Assembly: GCA_018881555.1 (NCBI GenBank)
Contig: JACAXG010000206.1
Coordinates: 69,155 to 133,154 of the forward strand
Reading direction: 5' to 3'
Length of the DNA stretch: 64,000 nucleotides
Origin: Amblyornis subalaris
Lineage: Eukaryota > Chordata > Aves > Passeriformes > Ptilonorhynchidae
Both the position numbers and the translations under genes were made by a program. The notes beneath the pieces are model-generated. The model was given only the letters and a program-made list of their open reading frames with translations, ran no database searches and was not told where the DNA came from. Below, piece after piece: positions 35,401 to 47,600 of the stretch; position 1 is the first letter of the stretch, and the number at the start of each line of letters is the position of its first letter.

Positions 35401-37821
35401 TGTGAATTTTGTGTTGCTGGTTTTGAACCAGTTCAATACGCTCTGGATGAGGTCAGGAGTCTATTCCTGACAATTTTCACTTTCAAAAAGAAACTTCCAG
35501 ACTGGAACCCTCACCCTCTGCCTCCTCCTGGCATCTGTTGGTTCATGTTTCCACCTTTTCCATCCCCTTGTGGAGAGGGAGGTGGTGGGAAGCAGGCCCA
35601 GAGGGCAACGCTGATGGAGGGATTGCCCATTTGGCAGGGGAAGAGCTGCTCCTGCACCCCACTGACGTGTGGGGTTCCTGGGGCAGAAAGGCCCTTTCTT
35701 GGGGCATCTGGTGCCTCCTCCAGCGTGGCTGTTGGGATCTTTGGGGATCAGCCAGCTCATGTCTCCTCTGTCCCGGACAGGCTGCCGGCCCTACTCCATC
35801 CCTCCCTGCGAGCACCATGTCAACGGCTCCCGGCCCCCCTGCACCGGGGAAGGAGGGGGCACCCCGAGATGCAGCCGGCACTGCGAGCCCGGCTACTCCC
35901 CCTCCTACAAGGAGGACAAGCACTATGGTAAGGGAGCCCTTCCTCGTGGCACCTGCCTGGGGTTGGCAGGATTGGACCTGTTCCTGGCGGTCGTTTCCTG
36001 TGCCCTGTCTCTCCAGTCTGCTGGTCCTGGAGCAAACCTGAGCGTGGCAGATGCACAGTTTGTGTTTGCTGAGGCACAGCTGGGAAGGGGGAACGGGTTG
36101 AACTGGTTTGAGTCCTCGTGGTGCAGGTGGCAGGGTTGAAGAGTGCGGTGCTGAGCCCTGTCTGGTGTCAAAGCCACCTCCAAGGCTCCTTGGCAGTAAC
36201 CAGCCTTGTACATTTAGGATAATCCGGGTGTTTCTTGGAGATTTGTCTTAGCCTGGAGTCATTTGGGTTGTTTTGGAAAGAAGGGTGTACAAAGGCAAAA
36301 TGTCCCTTCCCACTGAAGCTGCCTGGAATAGGTCCTTGGGTACGGAATAGGACTCAGATGAAATAATTCCCTCTGGAAGAGGGGTGGCTGGAGCCCACTT
36401 TCCCTGCCTGGCTGTGTCAGTCCCTCTGGAGCAGCTGGGTTTGAATTTAACCTGAATTTAAGTGGAAGAGGCCTCTCACAGGGTCACACTGGGCAGTCTC
36501 AGTCGAGCCATCCTCTGTGGCCTGACAATGCCATCCTAGTGGTGGGAATTTTTCTCTTTTTCAGGCATCACATCCTACGGAGTCCCTCGCAGTGAGAAGG
36601 AAATCATGGCTGAGATCTACAAGAACGGCCCCGTGGAAGGAGCCTTCATTGTCTACGAGGACTTCCTGATGTACAAGTCTGGTGAGCAGCAGCACTGGGG
36701 CTGGGGGGGGAGCCCTGTTCCCCACTGCATCCCTGGGATCCCTCTTTTGTGGCCCTTGTCTGTCCACTCGAGTGTGGGAGGAGATCTCAGGCTCACACCT
36801 GAGTATCTGGTGTGGCAGATGCCATCTTCTGTATCCATAGCAAGGGGAAAAGGTACTTGGGACTGGATCAGGGAGGGAGCCCCACTGGGGACCACCCTAA
36901 ATTCCAGCTGACGACAACAGCTCATATTTTAGGTAAAATCCTGGCAGAAGCACCTCAAATTCCTAATTCTGAACTGCCTGTGATGAATATCTCTGGGTGT
37001 CCTGTGTGCTGAGCTGGTGTTGAGTCATGGAATCCTGGAATGGTTTGGGTTGGAAGGGACCTGAAAGATCGTCCTGTTCCACCCCCTGCCGTGGCCAGGG
37101 ACACCTTCCACTAGCCCAGGTTGCTCCAAGCCCCATCCAGCCTGGCCTTGGACACTTCCAGGGCTGGGGCAGCCACAGCTTCTCTGGGCAACCTGTGCCA
37201 GGGCCTCCCCATCCTCACAGGGAAGAATTTCCTGCTAACACCCGATCTAAAATCTCATCTCATCTCATCTCATCTCATCTCATCTCATCTCTTCTAGTTT
37301 AAAACCATTCCCTTTAAAGGTCTTGTCACTGTCTGCCCGTGTAGAACTCCTTCCTCCAGACTCTGCACTAGGCTTTGGGCTCACGTTTAAGCAAAACCCC
37401 CTCCTCAGCCGCTCTGGGGGTTGCGATCCGCGGCGTCCCCCCGGCCGTCGGTGCTCCGTGGGCTGGAGCCGCGGTGCCCGTGGCCACGCTGGGCCGTTGT
37501 TCCCTTGCAGGGGTCTACCAGCACGTGTCCGGCGAGCAGGTGGGAGGCCACGCCATCCGGATCCTGGGCTGGGGCGTGGAGAACGACACTCCCTACTGGC
37601 TGGTGGCCAACTCCTGGAACACCGACTGGGGGGACAACGGTGAGGCGCTGCCGGGAGCCCCCGCCCCGCCCTCCCTGGCGCGGCGGGGAAAGGTTGGCTT
37701 TATTGTTCTCGCTGTTCTGCCAGGCTTCTTCAAAATCCTGCGGGGAGAGGACCACTGCGGCATCGAGTCCGAGGTCGTGGCCGGCGTGCCCAGGACGGAG
37801 CAGTACTGGAAGAGGATGTAA
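32460..37821 (+). CDS. CTSB: Cathepsin B (lysosomal cysteine protease)
   Basis: Papain-family endopeptidase and dipeptidyl carboxypeptidase of lysosomes. Nine coding exons: 32460-32585, 33083-33168, 33556-33670, 34259-34377, 35010-35095, 35781-35927, 36565-36681, 37511-37639, 37724-37821. All introns are GT-AG and phases match, giving 340 aa, the length I recall for chicken. Signal peptide about 1-17 (MWPSVSLL), then propeptide; mature enzyme probably starts at Leu80 (LPDTFDSR). Catalytic residues are visible: Cys108 in QGSCGSCW, His279 in [11 protein letters not shown] and Asn299 in NSWNTDWG. The occluding loop with His189-His190 (CEHHVNG) explains exopeptidase activity. Asn192 is an NGS glycosylation site. 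The first coding exon has an acceptor at 32432-32433, so the 5' UTR is split. The last intron is only 84 bp. CR1 copies lie in introns 3 and 7. No disruption seen. Confidence 0.97.
33750..34115 (-). mobile_element. CR1 LINE fragment in CTSB intron 3
   Basis: From CACTATCTCAGGTTGCTCC through GGCAGCCTGTGCCAGGGCC and GGAGCCCCTTTAGGCACTGG to GGGGCTCCAGCCCTTGG. The 3' terminus is missing; antisense to CTSB. Confidence 0.9.
37024..37245 (-). mobile_element. CR1 LINE fragment in CTSB intron 7
   Basis: Opens GTCATGGAATCCTGGAATGG, contains CCACCCCCTGCCGTGGCC and GCAGCCACAGCTTCTCTGGG, and breaks off next to the CTCAT microsatellite. Antisense to CTSB. Confidence 0.9.
37251..37293. repeat. Pentanucleotide microsatellite (ATCTC)n in CTSB intron 7
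   Basis: About eight uninterrupted ATCTC units at the end of the CR1 fragment. It may have grown from a CCCATCTAACCC-like stretch of the element. Confidence 0.93.
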
Positions 37822-37932
37822 CCGCTGGCGATCCAACCTCGAATAATCCCGAGTCCCTGATGCTTTTAACTGATAGCGGGTTGGGTGCAGAGACCCCCCC
37901 CTTCTAAAAGAGACTATAGTTGAGGTTACTTT

Positions 37933-37938
37933 ATTAAA
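37933..37938 (+). promoter_or_regulatory. Proximal CTSB polyadenylation signal (ATTAAA)
   Basis: ATTAAA 111 bp after the CTSB stop, followed by long T-rich tracts. A candidate for the short transcript. Confidence 0.45.
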
Positions 37939-39107
37939 GCTTTTTATCTTTTCTTTTTTTTTCCCCATTTTTTCGGTTTTTTTTTTTAATTTTTGGGTTG
38001 TTTTGTTTTTTTTTAATTGTACGGCAGAGCCGGAGGTGGAACTGCTCTCTGCCAACCTCCTGCTCCCTGGTGGGTCGCAGCAGGACACTGGGGCATTCCC
38101 TGCTCAAAGGACTGCTGGAGAGCTTGCTGGCCTCTTGGAATTTGGTTAGCCTGGACCCCTTCCAGCCTGGTTTGCTACTGGGAGGGCAGGAAGCAGTAGC
38201 TTTGTGCTGGGATTAGGGACTTGGTGGGGCAGCAGAGATGGATGCTGCTGGAAAGCCATGGCCAGGGGGGATTTGTGCACCCCCGGATGGGTTGCTCTGA
38301 CTGTTAGCACCTGAAACAAGCAGGGAGGTGTTTCCTGTGAGTGTGTGCCTTGAATTGGCTCAATTTAGACCTATTAACGACAAAATACTGCTGGACTTGA
38401 TGTGGGCGTGGCCCTGGCCAGAGCTGCCCGCACGGAGTCCCTCGTGCATCGCCTGCTCTGCTCCATCCATCTGGCTTTTCAAACCACTTCTGCCCTCAAC
38501 TGCTCACTGGCTTTTTTATCTGCTGTAGTCTGGGGTTATTGGTGCTGGGGGAGGGCCTGGCTGGAGCTCCATGAGCCTTTGATCAAATGTCCTGCAAGCA
38601 TCTGGGAGGGAGCTGGGAAGAGCAAACCCCTTCTCCTCCGTGGCTGAGCAGCTTGGTGTGTGCAGGTGGTGTCTGGGGAAGGGTGCTGCACCCAAAATTG
38701 GGGTGTTTGGGGGCTGCAGGTGCTGAATGCTGAGCTGAGCGGTGGTTCCTGAATCTGTTGCAGGGAGCTCTAGGAGATGCTTGGAGGTGTCTCACTGACT
38801 TGCACACAATTGAAGCTTTTTTTTTTCTTGAGCCACCGGCGTTAAGGAAGAAAAAAAACCTTATTTTTGTTACTGGGGGGAGGTGTAACAGGTTGCGTAG
38901 GAGGAATCATGTGATTTGCCAACACTAATATAGCGAGGAGCTTTTTTGTTTTTAATTTTAAAGCACAAAATATATTAGTGAGCTGAGGCTGTGGGTCTGA
39001 AATGTGTGAAGCAGGCTCTCCATGCACTGTAAAATAGCCCCTGACCTCTGCTTGCTCAGACACCAGTGAGCCAGAGCTGTGCTGTATTTGGCTGGAACAC
39101 CTGTGCC

Positions 39108-39113
39108 AATAAA
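39108..39113 (+). promoter_or_regulatory. Distal CTSB polyadenylation signal (AATAAA)
   Basis: Canonical AATAAA 1.29 kb after the stop, just before the CR1 that separates CTSB from FDFT1. Long CTSB 3' UTRs are known in mammals. Confidence 0.5.
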
Positions 39114-39222
39114 TGATTTCTCCAGAGTCTTGGCTCCTGGCCCTTGGTTGCTTCTGCCTGACTTCTACCACCTCAGGTGCTGGTCTGGTGTGGAAGACAG
39201 GTCAGACCCTTCTGTCTTCAGA

Positions 39223-39765
39223 GAATGGTTTGTGTTGGAAGGGACTGTAAAGATCATCCCATTCCACCCCCTGCCACGGGCAGGACACCTTCCACTATCC
39301 CAGGTTGCTCTAAGCCCATCCACCCTGGCCTTGGACACTTCCTGGATGGGGAAGCCACAGCTTCTCTGGGCAACCTGTGCCAGTGCCTCACCACCCTCGC
39401 AGGGAACAATTCCTTCCCACTATCCCATCTAACCCCACCCTTTGGCAGTGAGAAGCCATTCCCCCTTGTCCTGTCCCTCCATCCCTTGTCCCAAGTCCCT
39501 CTCCAGCTCTCCTGGAGCCCCTTTAGGCACTGGAAGTGGCTCTAAGACTTCCCTGGATCCTTGTCTTCTCCAGGTGAACACCCCCAGCTCTCCCAGCCTG
39601 GCTCCAGAGCAGAGGGGCTCCAGCCCTTGGAGCATCTCTGTGGCCTCTTGACTCATTCCAGCAGCTCCACATCCTCTTCATGTTGGGGACCCCAGATCTG
39701 GAGGCAGCTCTGCAGTTGGGCTCTCACCTGGGCAGGGCAGAGGAGCAGAATCACCCTCCTGGTGC
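39223..39765 (-). mobile_element. CR1 LINE copy between CTSB and FDFT1
   Basis: Starts at GGTTTGTGTTGGAAGGGAC and extends about 540 bp to CTCACCTGGGCAGGGCAGAGG and CACCCTCCTGGTGCAGG. It fills most of the roughly 1 kb between the convergent 3' ends. Confidence 0.9.
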
Positions 39766-40164
39766 AGGAGTGGTCACTCCCAGCCCTGTCCTCTGGCCCT
39801 ACTGGTGAGAGCCACCCCTTGGGGTTTGTGCTGGGGGTGGGGAAGGTGCTTTACCTGGACCAAAGAGCAGCCAGGAACTATCCCCTGCATCCCTGAGGAT
39901 GCACCAAGGCCCTGGAGCGTGTGCCAGCAGCTCAGGGCTGTGCCACCCCTCCTTTCAGAGTTAATTTATGGAGCCTCAGCTGTCACCCTGGTTAAAATTC
40001 TTCCTCCCTCTCTGGCACACGGGGCTGTACTGTGATACCCAGAGCTGGCACACCAAGGGAGCACTGGAATTTCATGAGCTGAGGGCTTGTAACTTGTGGG
40101 GAAGTAGTGGTGTAAAAGAAATGACGGCTGAAAAATAAAAAGATGATCCAACGCTCTTTTTTTT

Positions 40165-41617
40165 TTCCCAAAGAAAACTTTTTAATTTCAACAAGACTGG
40201 AAGCTGCACAAAGAGAGCTACCGCGAGTTTCTGTAGAACAACAGCTTAAAACTATCTACACCAGTAACTGTGGAGTAGGGCTTCTCCTCTGAGTAACAGC
40301 CTGGCCACAAGGGCTTGGCCTTGCAAAGGCCACCACCCTACAGCTGGCAGCTCTGTCCTGTACCAGGACAGGGGCTCTCCTTCCCTTCACGACAGCAAAG
40401 CAGCATTTGAGGGGGGTGGGTAGGGACTTGGAAAACAACAATCCACCCCAGGAAAACAGGACTTGCCTTTAAAGTGTTGTTTCCTCTTGTCAGTCCAGCC
40501 TGATGTGTTTGAAGACAGCAGTGGGAGCCTCTTCCAGCTCGCACATCAGTCTGACCCAGAGCACCCTCCCAAAGCCAGAGCCAAGTGGGCCAGGGAAACC
40601 TGCCCTGGTCCCTTCCTTGGTGGCTCCAGCCTTCCCAGCTCATGGCAGGGAATGCTCCTGCCTTTCAGGGTGACCAATGCCTCCCTTAAGCATCCCATGA
40701 GGGACAGCAGGGTGCAAACCCTCACTCCCCTGCCTTGCTCTGCCACGACCACCCATCCCGAGGCTGAGGAAATGCAGAGCCCAGACCCTGCAGTGGCATC
40801 AGGCCTGGGATTACGAGCTCAGGGCCGTGCTGGCAGCTCCCTTCTCATTTTAACCACCTCCCTACTCCTAAAACAAGAGCTCTGCCAGGGCAGGGGCCAT
40901 CTGTCTCAGGGCAGGGAGCTGCACAGCTGCCTTTCAGCTGGGGGCACATTCAAGTGGACAGAGCATCTCACCTCCCATACACTGAACATCAAAAGGGCTC
41001 ATTTCAGCATCCTTCAGCACAACAGAAATGTGACTATGGCCTCTGCCTGTTCCCAGGCTGCAGGATGTCAATCACTGAGGGCCAGAAGGTGGCCAAAACT
41101 TTTTCCCTGCATAAGGAAGCACGTTCCTCTCCCAGCAGCACGCTTCCAGCACGGTCCAGGCACCAGAGGTGATGGGGAGGAGGCTCCCTAAGAAAGGGAT
41201 GCAAAACCCTCAGGGTTTTGCTCAGCTCTGAGCTGCAACGATGCCTCAAATCTCCAGGAAGAAAAGAAGCAACTGGAAGCTTCTATTTCAAACCATCCTA
41301 ACAGGAAAAAAAAAAAAACCCAAAATATTCAGGTAAACAGGAAAAGAAGGGGGTGGGGAACAAAAAAAAAAAATACTCAACCCCGAACAATAAGACTCCA
41401 AACAGCATTCGCAGCCATCCAAGCAGACAGCGAGGGCGGTGAGGATGGAGTCCAGCAGTGCCACACTGTCACCCCCAGGGCTGCAGCTCCCTGGTGTCCC
41501 ATCCTTGTCACCGTCCCGGTGCCCGGTGCCGGGCCACCCCCGCGGCAGGGGACGAGGAGCCTCCCGTCCCCGCTGCCCTTGCGCCAACCATGCGTCCCCC
41601 CGCCCGGCCGCCGCCCG
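40165..41617 (-). other. FDFT1 3' UTR (predicted)
   Basis: Minus-strand sequence after the FDFT1 stop down to an ATTAAA signal. No coding content. Two T-runs of the transcript lie near 41306-41319 and 41361-41373. Confidence 0.55.
40181..40186 (-). promoter_or_regulatory. FDFT1 polyadenylation signal (ATTAAA, minus strand)
   Basis: Plus-strand TTTAAT at 40181-40186, followed in transcript sense by T-rich sequence. It ends a 3' UTR of about 1.45 kb. Confidence 0.5.
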
Positions 41618-44600
41618 TCAGTTGTCTCCCGCCTGGACGAACTCCTCGGTGGCCTTGGAGAGGGTGCTGAGGTACTGCCAGCTGAGGGCCGCCAGCAGCA
41701 TGGCACAGGACAGGTAGATGGGCGAGTAGTGGTGGCGAGAGGCCATGGGGCCGCCGGGCAGGCTCATGGCGCGGATGGAGGCGATGACCTGCTGCGTCTT
41801 GTTGGACGACGGGTCCGTGCTCGGGATCTTCTGGTAGATCTGGGGAGAGGAGGGACGAGGAGTTAGGGTTCCCCCAGGAAGTTTAGGAGGCGAACGGGAG
41901 CAGGTTGAAGTTTTAAGGGCCGCTTGTGTCGTCAAGAGCGACCTCGCCGGTGGACGGCCACGAAGCAAGGGACACGTGGATGGGTGCGGGGCCCAGCTCC
42001 CTTGGGAAGTGCACTAAGCCAAGCTGCCTCTTGAGGGCACCCCATGATGGGACATGGACCACATGGCCTTGGACACGATCCCTCAACTCCCAGTGGCGTT
42101 ACTGGGACCAGTGGTGTTACTGGGAGCAGTGGTTCTCACCCTGCAATCCTCGCTCACTGTGTAGCTCACCTCAAACCAGTGGGGGTATTCCTGCCTGCAA
42201 ACAGCCACAGCACCCCCTAATTCTGTGGTATTTGGGGTTTTCTTCTCGTGGCCACTGAGATACTCATCTGCAGGAGTCTAAGCAAGGTGGGCACAAGCAG
42301 AGACCCTCTTCTGGTCTGAGGTGCTGCAGTGTCATTGTCCCTTGCCATGGGATTGGCCAGTTCACAAGGGCAGCTCTAACAGCCCATGGTTTGGAGTCTC
42401 CCTGGTGCAGATGTGAAGTCTTTTTACTGAACAGCCCTCACTGGACTTGGGGTTTGGGGAGTGGGGTGTTTTTTTCCCATGAAACCACCCAGCAGTTGAT
42501 TCTCCACGTAAACTTGTAGGCTCCACAGGACCTTGAAGTCTGGAGTCATAAGGTCCCCCCTGAGCCTCCTTTTCTCCAGGCTGAGCCCCCCCAGCCGCTC
42601 CTGGTGCTCCAGACCCTTCCCCAACTCTGTTGCCTTCCCTGGACACATTCCAACCCCTCAACGTCTCTCTTGTTTTGAGGGGCCCAGAATTGACCCCAGG
42701 ATTGGGTCAGGAGGACAGGCACTGCCCTGGTCCTGCTGGACACACTTTTCCTGGTACAGGCCAGGATGCCACTGGCCTCAGTCTCTACTGCTCAACACAG
42801 GCACAGGCCAAGGGTACGTTCAAGGGAACACATCAAGCACAGTTTGGTCCAGGCCAAAACCCCATCAGGGTCACCACCCCCCACCACCACTAAACCAAGA
42901 GATGCAAGGATAGGATTAACAGAGTTCCATGTACTCCCAATTCCACCCCAAGAACGGGGACAGAACAGCCAGGAACGACCCAAAGCAAACTGCTGAGCCT
43001 ACCTCTTCCACATACTGGTACATGATGGCTTTGACAGCTTGTATGTTCGTGGCATCCATCATGAGGGTGACGGCCTGTCCCTTCCGGATCTTCACCACCC
43101 CCCGGAACACCTGCTTGTTGTTGTAGCAGGCAGCCAGCGTGGCAATGGCCATCACCTGAGGAGAGGCAGGAAGAGCCTTTACTGCACTGGGAGGAACCTG
43201 CCAAGGGATCACCTTGTCCCAGGTGGCGTCCATGGAGTGGAGCCACAACCTCACCAACAGCGGAAACAGCAGGAACCAGGAAAGAAGGAAAAAACCAACA
43301 CGATACAGAACCTCCTCCACCTCCAACGCTTCACCAGAGGATGAAGAACCACGTGGAAGCACAACTCACCTGGGGGATAGCGCAGAAGTTGAAGACACTT
43401 TGGTTTTTGAGGCGGGACAGGTAGGTGAGGACGTCGGGGACGTGGTGCAGGGCGTTGGTGATGAGCTCATTGAGGCACTGCACAGCCACGTCGATGTTCT
43501 CTGGCTTGGCAAGGTCTGAGAGCTTCTTGGCATATCTGCTCCAAACCTGAACACCAAGATAAGGGCTCAGGAGTTGGAGGGTGCATCTCATAACAGAGAC
43601 AGCAGGTCTGGGAGAGCAACAAGAACCACCAAAAACCCCCAAACAACAGCCTTGGAGCATCACCAGGATAAAGAAAAGCAGGAAGGGCAGGAGACGTGAT
43701 GGTGGAATTGGAGTACTCAAAGAGATTGTAAAGGAGGGGGCAGCAACTCATCCCCACACCTTCCCTAGGCAGGGCAAGGAAAAGGTGAGTCACACATCCA
43801 GAAATGCCCTGTGAGACACCTGAACCACATGGAAAAGGGGGAGAAAAATTCTTGGACATCATGTCAGGCACAGGCAGAGCCGATCCTGCTTTTGGGAACA
43901 GACCAGGTACCCTCCCGGGATCTCACCGAATCTTATCCTCACTCATTCCTAGAGAAAATTTAAGAGAGGGGAATAAAGCTGCCTAGTTCTTGGCAGTGTG
44001 GGGTGACATCACTTCGTCCCCACATCGGTACCCAGAGAGCTGCAGACAGACGTGGAACCTGTCAGCCAGCTGTCATCAGAACAACTGTCATTACCAAGGA
44101 CATGTACAGCCAAATGTAGTAATTTTATGAGGTTTTTCCTCACCTCTCTGGGCCAGAACTCCCTTCCCTCCACCTGGTCCTCCAGATAGTCACGGATGAT
44201 GTTGGTTTTCTGCAGGAAGAGGCCCATGGAGTTTGCCAGGTCCGTGTCCTGCCCCACGATAGAATCTTCCAGCTCTGATGCAGAGAAAAGGCGGGAAAGG
44301 CCAATGCCCACCAGCCCAGCAACGTAGTGACAATACTGCCAAGGTGGGAAAGGGGGGAAAAAACAAGATAAAAGGAGTCGTTACAAAGAGCTGCCTGTTT
44401 GCTACAGTGAATTTTACAAAAAAGTAATTGACAGTTCATTTCATGCAAGTTCTCCTGGCCCTCCCTGGGATGTCTCATCTTTCCCTGGAAAACAAACACC
44501 TTTTCCCAACAGGGATGCTCTGTCTCCTCCTTCCATAGAGACAAGATGGACCCTACCTGGAAGTGTTCAAAAAACCCGTGGATGTGGCACTTGGGGACAC

Positions 44601-47600
44601 AATTTAGCGGTGGCCTTGGCAGTGCTGGGGGAAGGGTTGGACCTGATGATCTCAGAGGGCTTTTCCAACCTTAATGACTCCATGATTCTACTCCTGCTCA
44701 GCCCATTCTTCTGTCCGGGCTGACTCACCTTATCCCACTCATGCTGAGAATCCACCTTTTTCTCCAGGAACTCTGCCATCCCAACACCCATCTTGTGGCA
44801 AATATCCGAAATCACATCCTGGTAGACCTTTGACAGGTTCCTGAACTCCATGGAGATCTGCAGCACGGTAAAAACAAAAAGAGAGTGTTCAGGGAAAAAA
44901 ACCAGCAGAGCTCAACATTTATTCAGGAATCAGAAAAATACTGTTTACCAGGCTCCAATCCCACCCTGGCTGGAGAGCTGGGACAACTCCCCCAACCTGA
45001 GCTGTTTCAAGGTCCTTGGAGCACAGGCTCAGTCTGTTCCCAGTCTAAGCAGGACGGTCTCTGGCAGGAGATCAGACACAGCAAAATCTCTGGGAAGGCT
45101 CTGTGGCCTTGGACTGGTATCATCTGGGAGCTGCAGGACAAAACTGACTACGCTTGGTACCCGGAGTTGTTTTCCTCTGTAATCTGAGAGCATTCCATCA
45201 CACCAGCCACGGGAACAGACCAGGGAGGTTCCTCTGCTCTCCCGAGCCCTCTCCAGCTCTCGCTTCACAGGGCACTATTTGTACAACTGGAAAGGCATCA
45301 GGCAATGGGAAAAGCGTGAAATCCTTCTTCTGCATGTCCAGTAATGTGATCATGGATTCACAGAATGGTTTGGGTTGGAAGGGAACTTAAAATCTTCTAG
45401 TTCCAACCCCCTGCCTTGGGCAGGGACACCTGCAGTGCCTCAAGTGCTCTCACACTGAGAAAAAGGGGATTTTTACTATGAGGGTGGTGAGGCACTGGCA
45501 GAGGTTGCCCAAAGAAGCTGTGAATGCCCCAGAAAAATTCAAGGCCAGGTTGGACAGGGCTTGGAGCAACCTGGGATAGTGGAAGGTGTCCCTGCCCAAG
45601 GCAGGGTGGGGAATGAGATGAGCACACCTCAGTTCTCCAAATAACTACCCCATTCCCACTGCTAGGGAAAGCCTGAAAAGGGTAGAATTCATTAAAAACA
45701 GTAAAAACTTGGAACAAAAAGAACTTCCTTAGAAAATGAGATGCTCCTCATTACAACTATTATATTTTTTCTTAAACAGAGCTTAGAAAAAAACCCTAAA
45801 AAATCAACTAAATAAAACCACAACAACGCAGTATTGTTACTAATAACAGTGAGGTTGCTTTTGTCTTATATCATGGAATTATAGAACAGTTTGGGTTGGA
45901 AGGGACCTTAAAGACCATCTCATTCCAACCTCTGCCACAGGCAGGGACACCTTCCACTAGGGACACAGGCAATGCACAGTGTTGGGTAACAACCCCAAAT
46001 CCCTCTCCACAAGCCAGTGGTCACCTGCTCTTCCAGCAGAGGAGGAAAAAGCCACTTTTCCAGAGCTGGCACTTTTCCGCAGCCAGATCCCCTCTGGCTC
46101 GCGGAGTTGCACAACGTTTGTGTTTCTCACCCCAGCCTGGCATCCAGCCCCACAGGCAGGGGATGGAGCTCTTGGGAGGAGCTGTGGGACTGAACAAGCT
46201 CTTCAGGCACCACGTGGAGACAACCAGGCACCCAAAGGTGCCACCAGGAGCAAGGAGGAGGCTGCCTTACCGTTGGGAAGTCTTCCAGCACCTGCCGGTC
46301 CTTCTCCTTGCTCTCCATGTACTTCCACTCCGGCTGGTAGAGATAGGAGTGGAACTCGTGCAGCATGGGGACCTTGACATCCAAGGGGATGCTCATGTCA
46401 TCCTCTACAGTGTCCAGGGCACGGAGAACGAGGTAGAATATGCAGACTGCATGTCTGGGAGGGGAGAAAAAACAGTCATCCCTTAGCTGGGAGTGCCTAT
46501 GAGGCAGGGTAAGCAGCTGGGATTAACCACAGGACCTTCAGCAGAGGCACTTGGAGCTCGACATGACACACACTGGCACTGCCAGGGCCTTGGTGCCTTT
46601 GGAAGACACCAGTTGGTCAGGAAATCCAGGATTTTCCCCCAGGAGGAGAACTGTAGCATGACTTTTGGCTTTCTGAGATGTGTATCAGGGAAGGGTCAGG
46701 CCTGTAATCTCCCTGAGCAGGGAAAATCCAACCCTGCAAGCAAGGCCAGAGCTCGCTAGGACCCACAGGACAGAGCTTGAGGTCAGCTTATTGGAAAAAC
46801 AAATGTAAAACAGGGAAGGGGAAAAAACAGGTGTATTTTTTCCATCACTTCTGCACACAAAAGCCTTTTGTCTTGCTGGGGGGAAGTAAAGGGGTGCCTC
46901 ACTGTGCAACAGGAACATTAGCACTAGCAGACAGAGCCAAACCCACCCTGTATTTTATATCCCCATGAACAAGACCCTGGAGCCAGCCCACGTGTCCCAG
47001 CATCCCAGCAGGAAGCTGCTGGAGATCTGCTTTCCCTCCTGCTCCCACCACCCCTGCCTTCCCTTTCCCTGCCTCCACCATCCCTGTTTCCTTCCCCATC
47101 CCTGCCTCCACAATTCTGCAGCTAAAGCAAAAAAAAAAATCAGTCCTGATGGGAAGAAATACTGTTTGCAGCTCCAGGATTTATATAAAATAATCCCCAG
47201 ATCTCCATGAGCACACGGATATGTCAAGGAGACGAGGCATTTATTAATTGTTTAACAAATGGAAAGCAGCTTGGTCTGCTTAAATGCTAATTACCAGGTG
47301 ACAGTGTTGTACTCCTGGAATGACAACCTGCCAGCAGTGATTGAGCATCCAGGGAAAACTGACTTGCTCTTAGAGCCAATACTGTTAAATTTGGCTTTTT
47401 TTTCCCTTGAATAGAAGGGTATTTAACACCCCTGTCAAACCACACACCCGAGGGCTCACGAGCAGCTCTCTCATGTGCTCCTGTTCCTTTGCATGACTGA
47501 GTTTTTCCATTCCAGCCGGGCTGCAGACGTTCATCCAACAGGATCCAAGTGCCCAAAGCCCCAACCCGCTTCCAGAAGCAACCAAGAAAGGCAGAGCAGA

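Larger units (their letters stand above)
37822..39130 (+). other. CTSB 3' UTR (predicted)
   Basis: No coding content. T-rich runs at 37948-38018. Two candidate polyadenylation signals, ATTAAA at 37933 and AATAAA at 39108, imply a short and a long 3' UTR. Confidence 0.6.

Noticed and set aside
37405..38088. 227-codon minus-strand frame over the CTSB 3' end
   Set aside because: Antisense shadow of CTSB exons 8-9, including the lysine-rich translation of T-runs in the 3' UTR.
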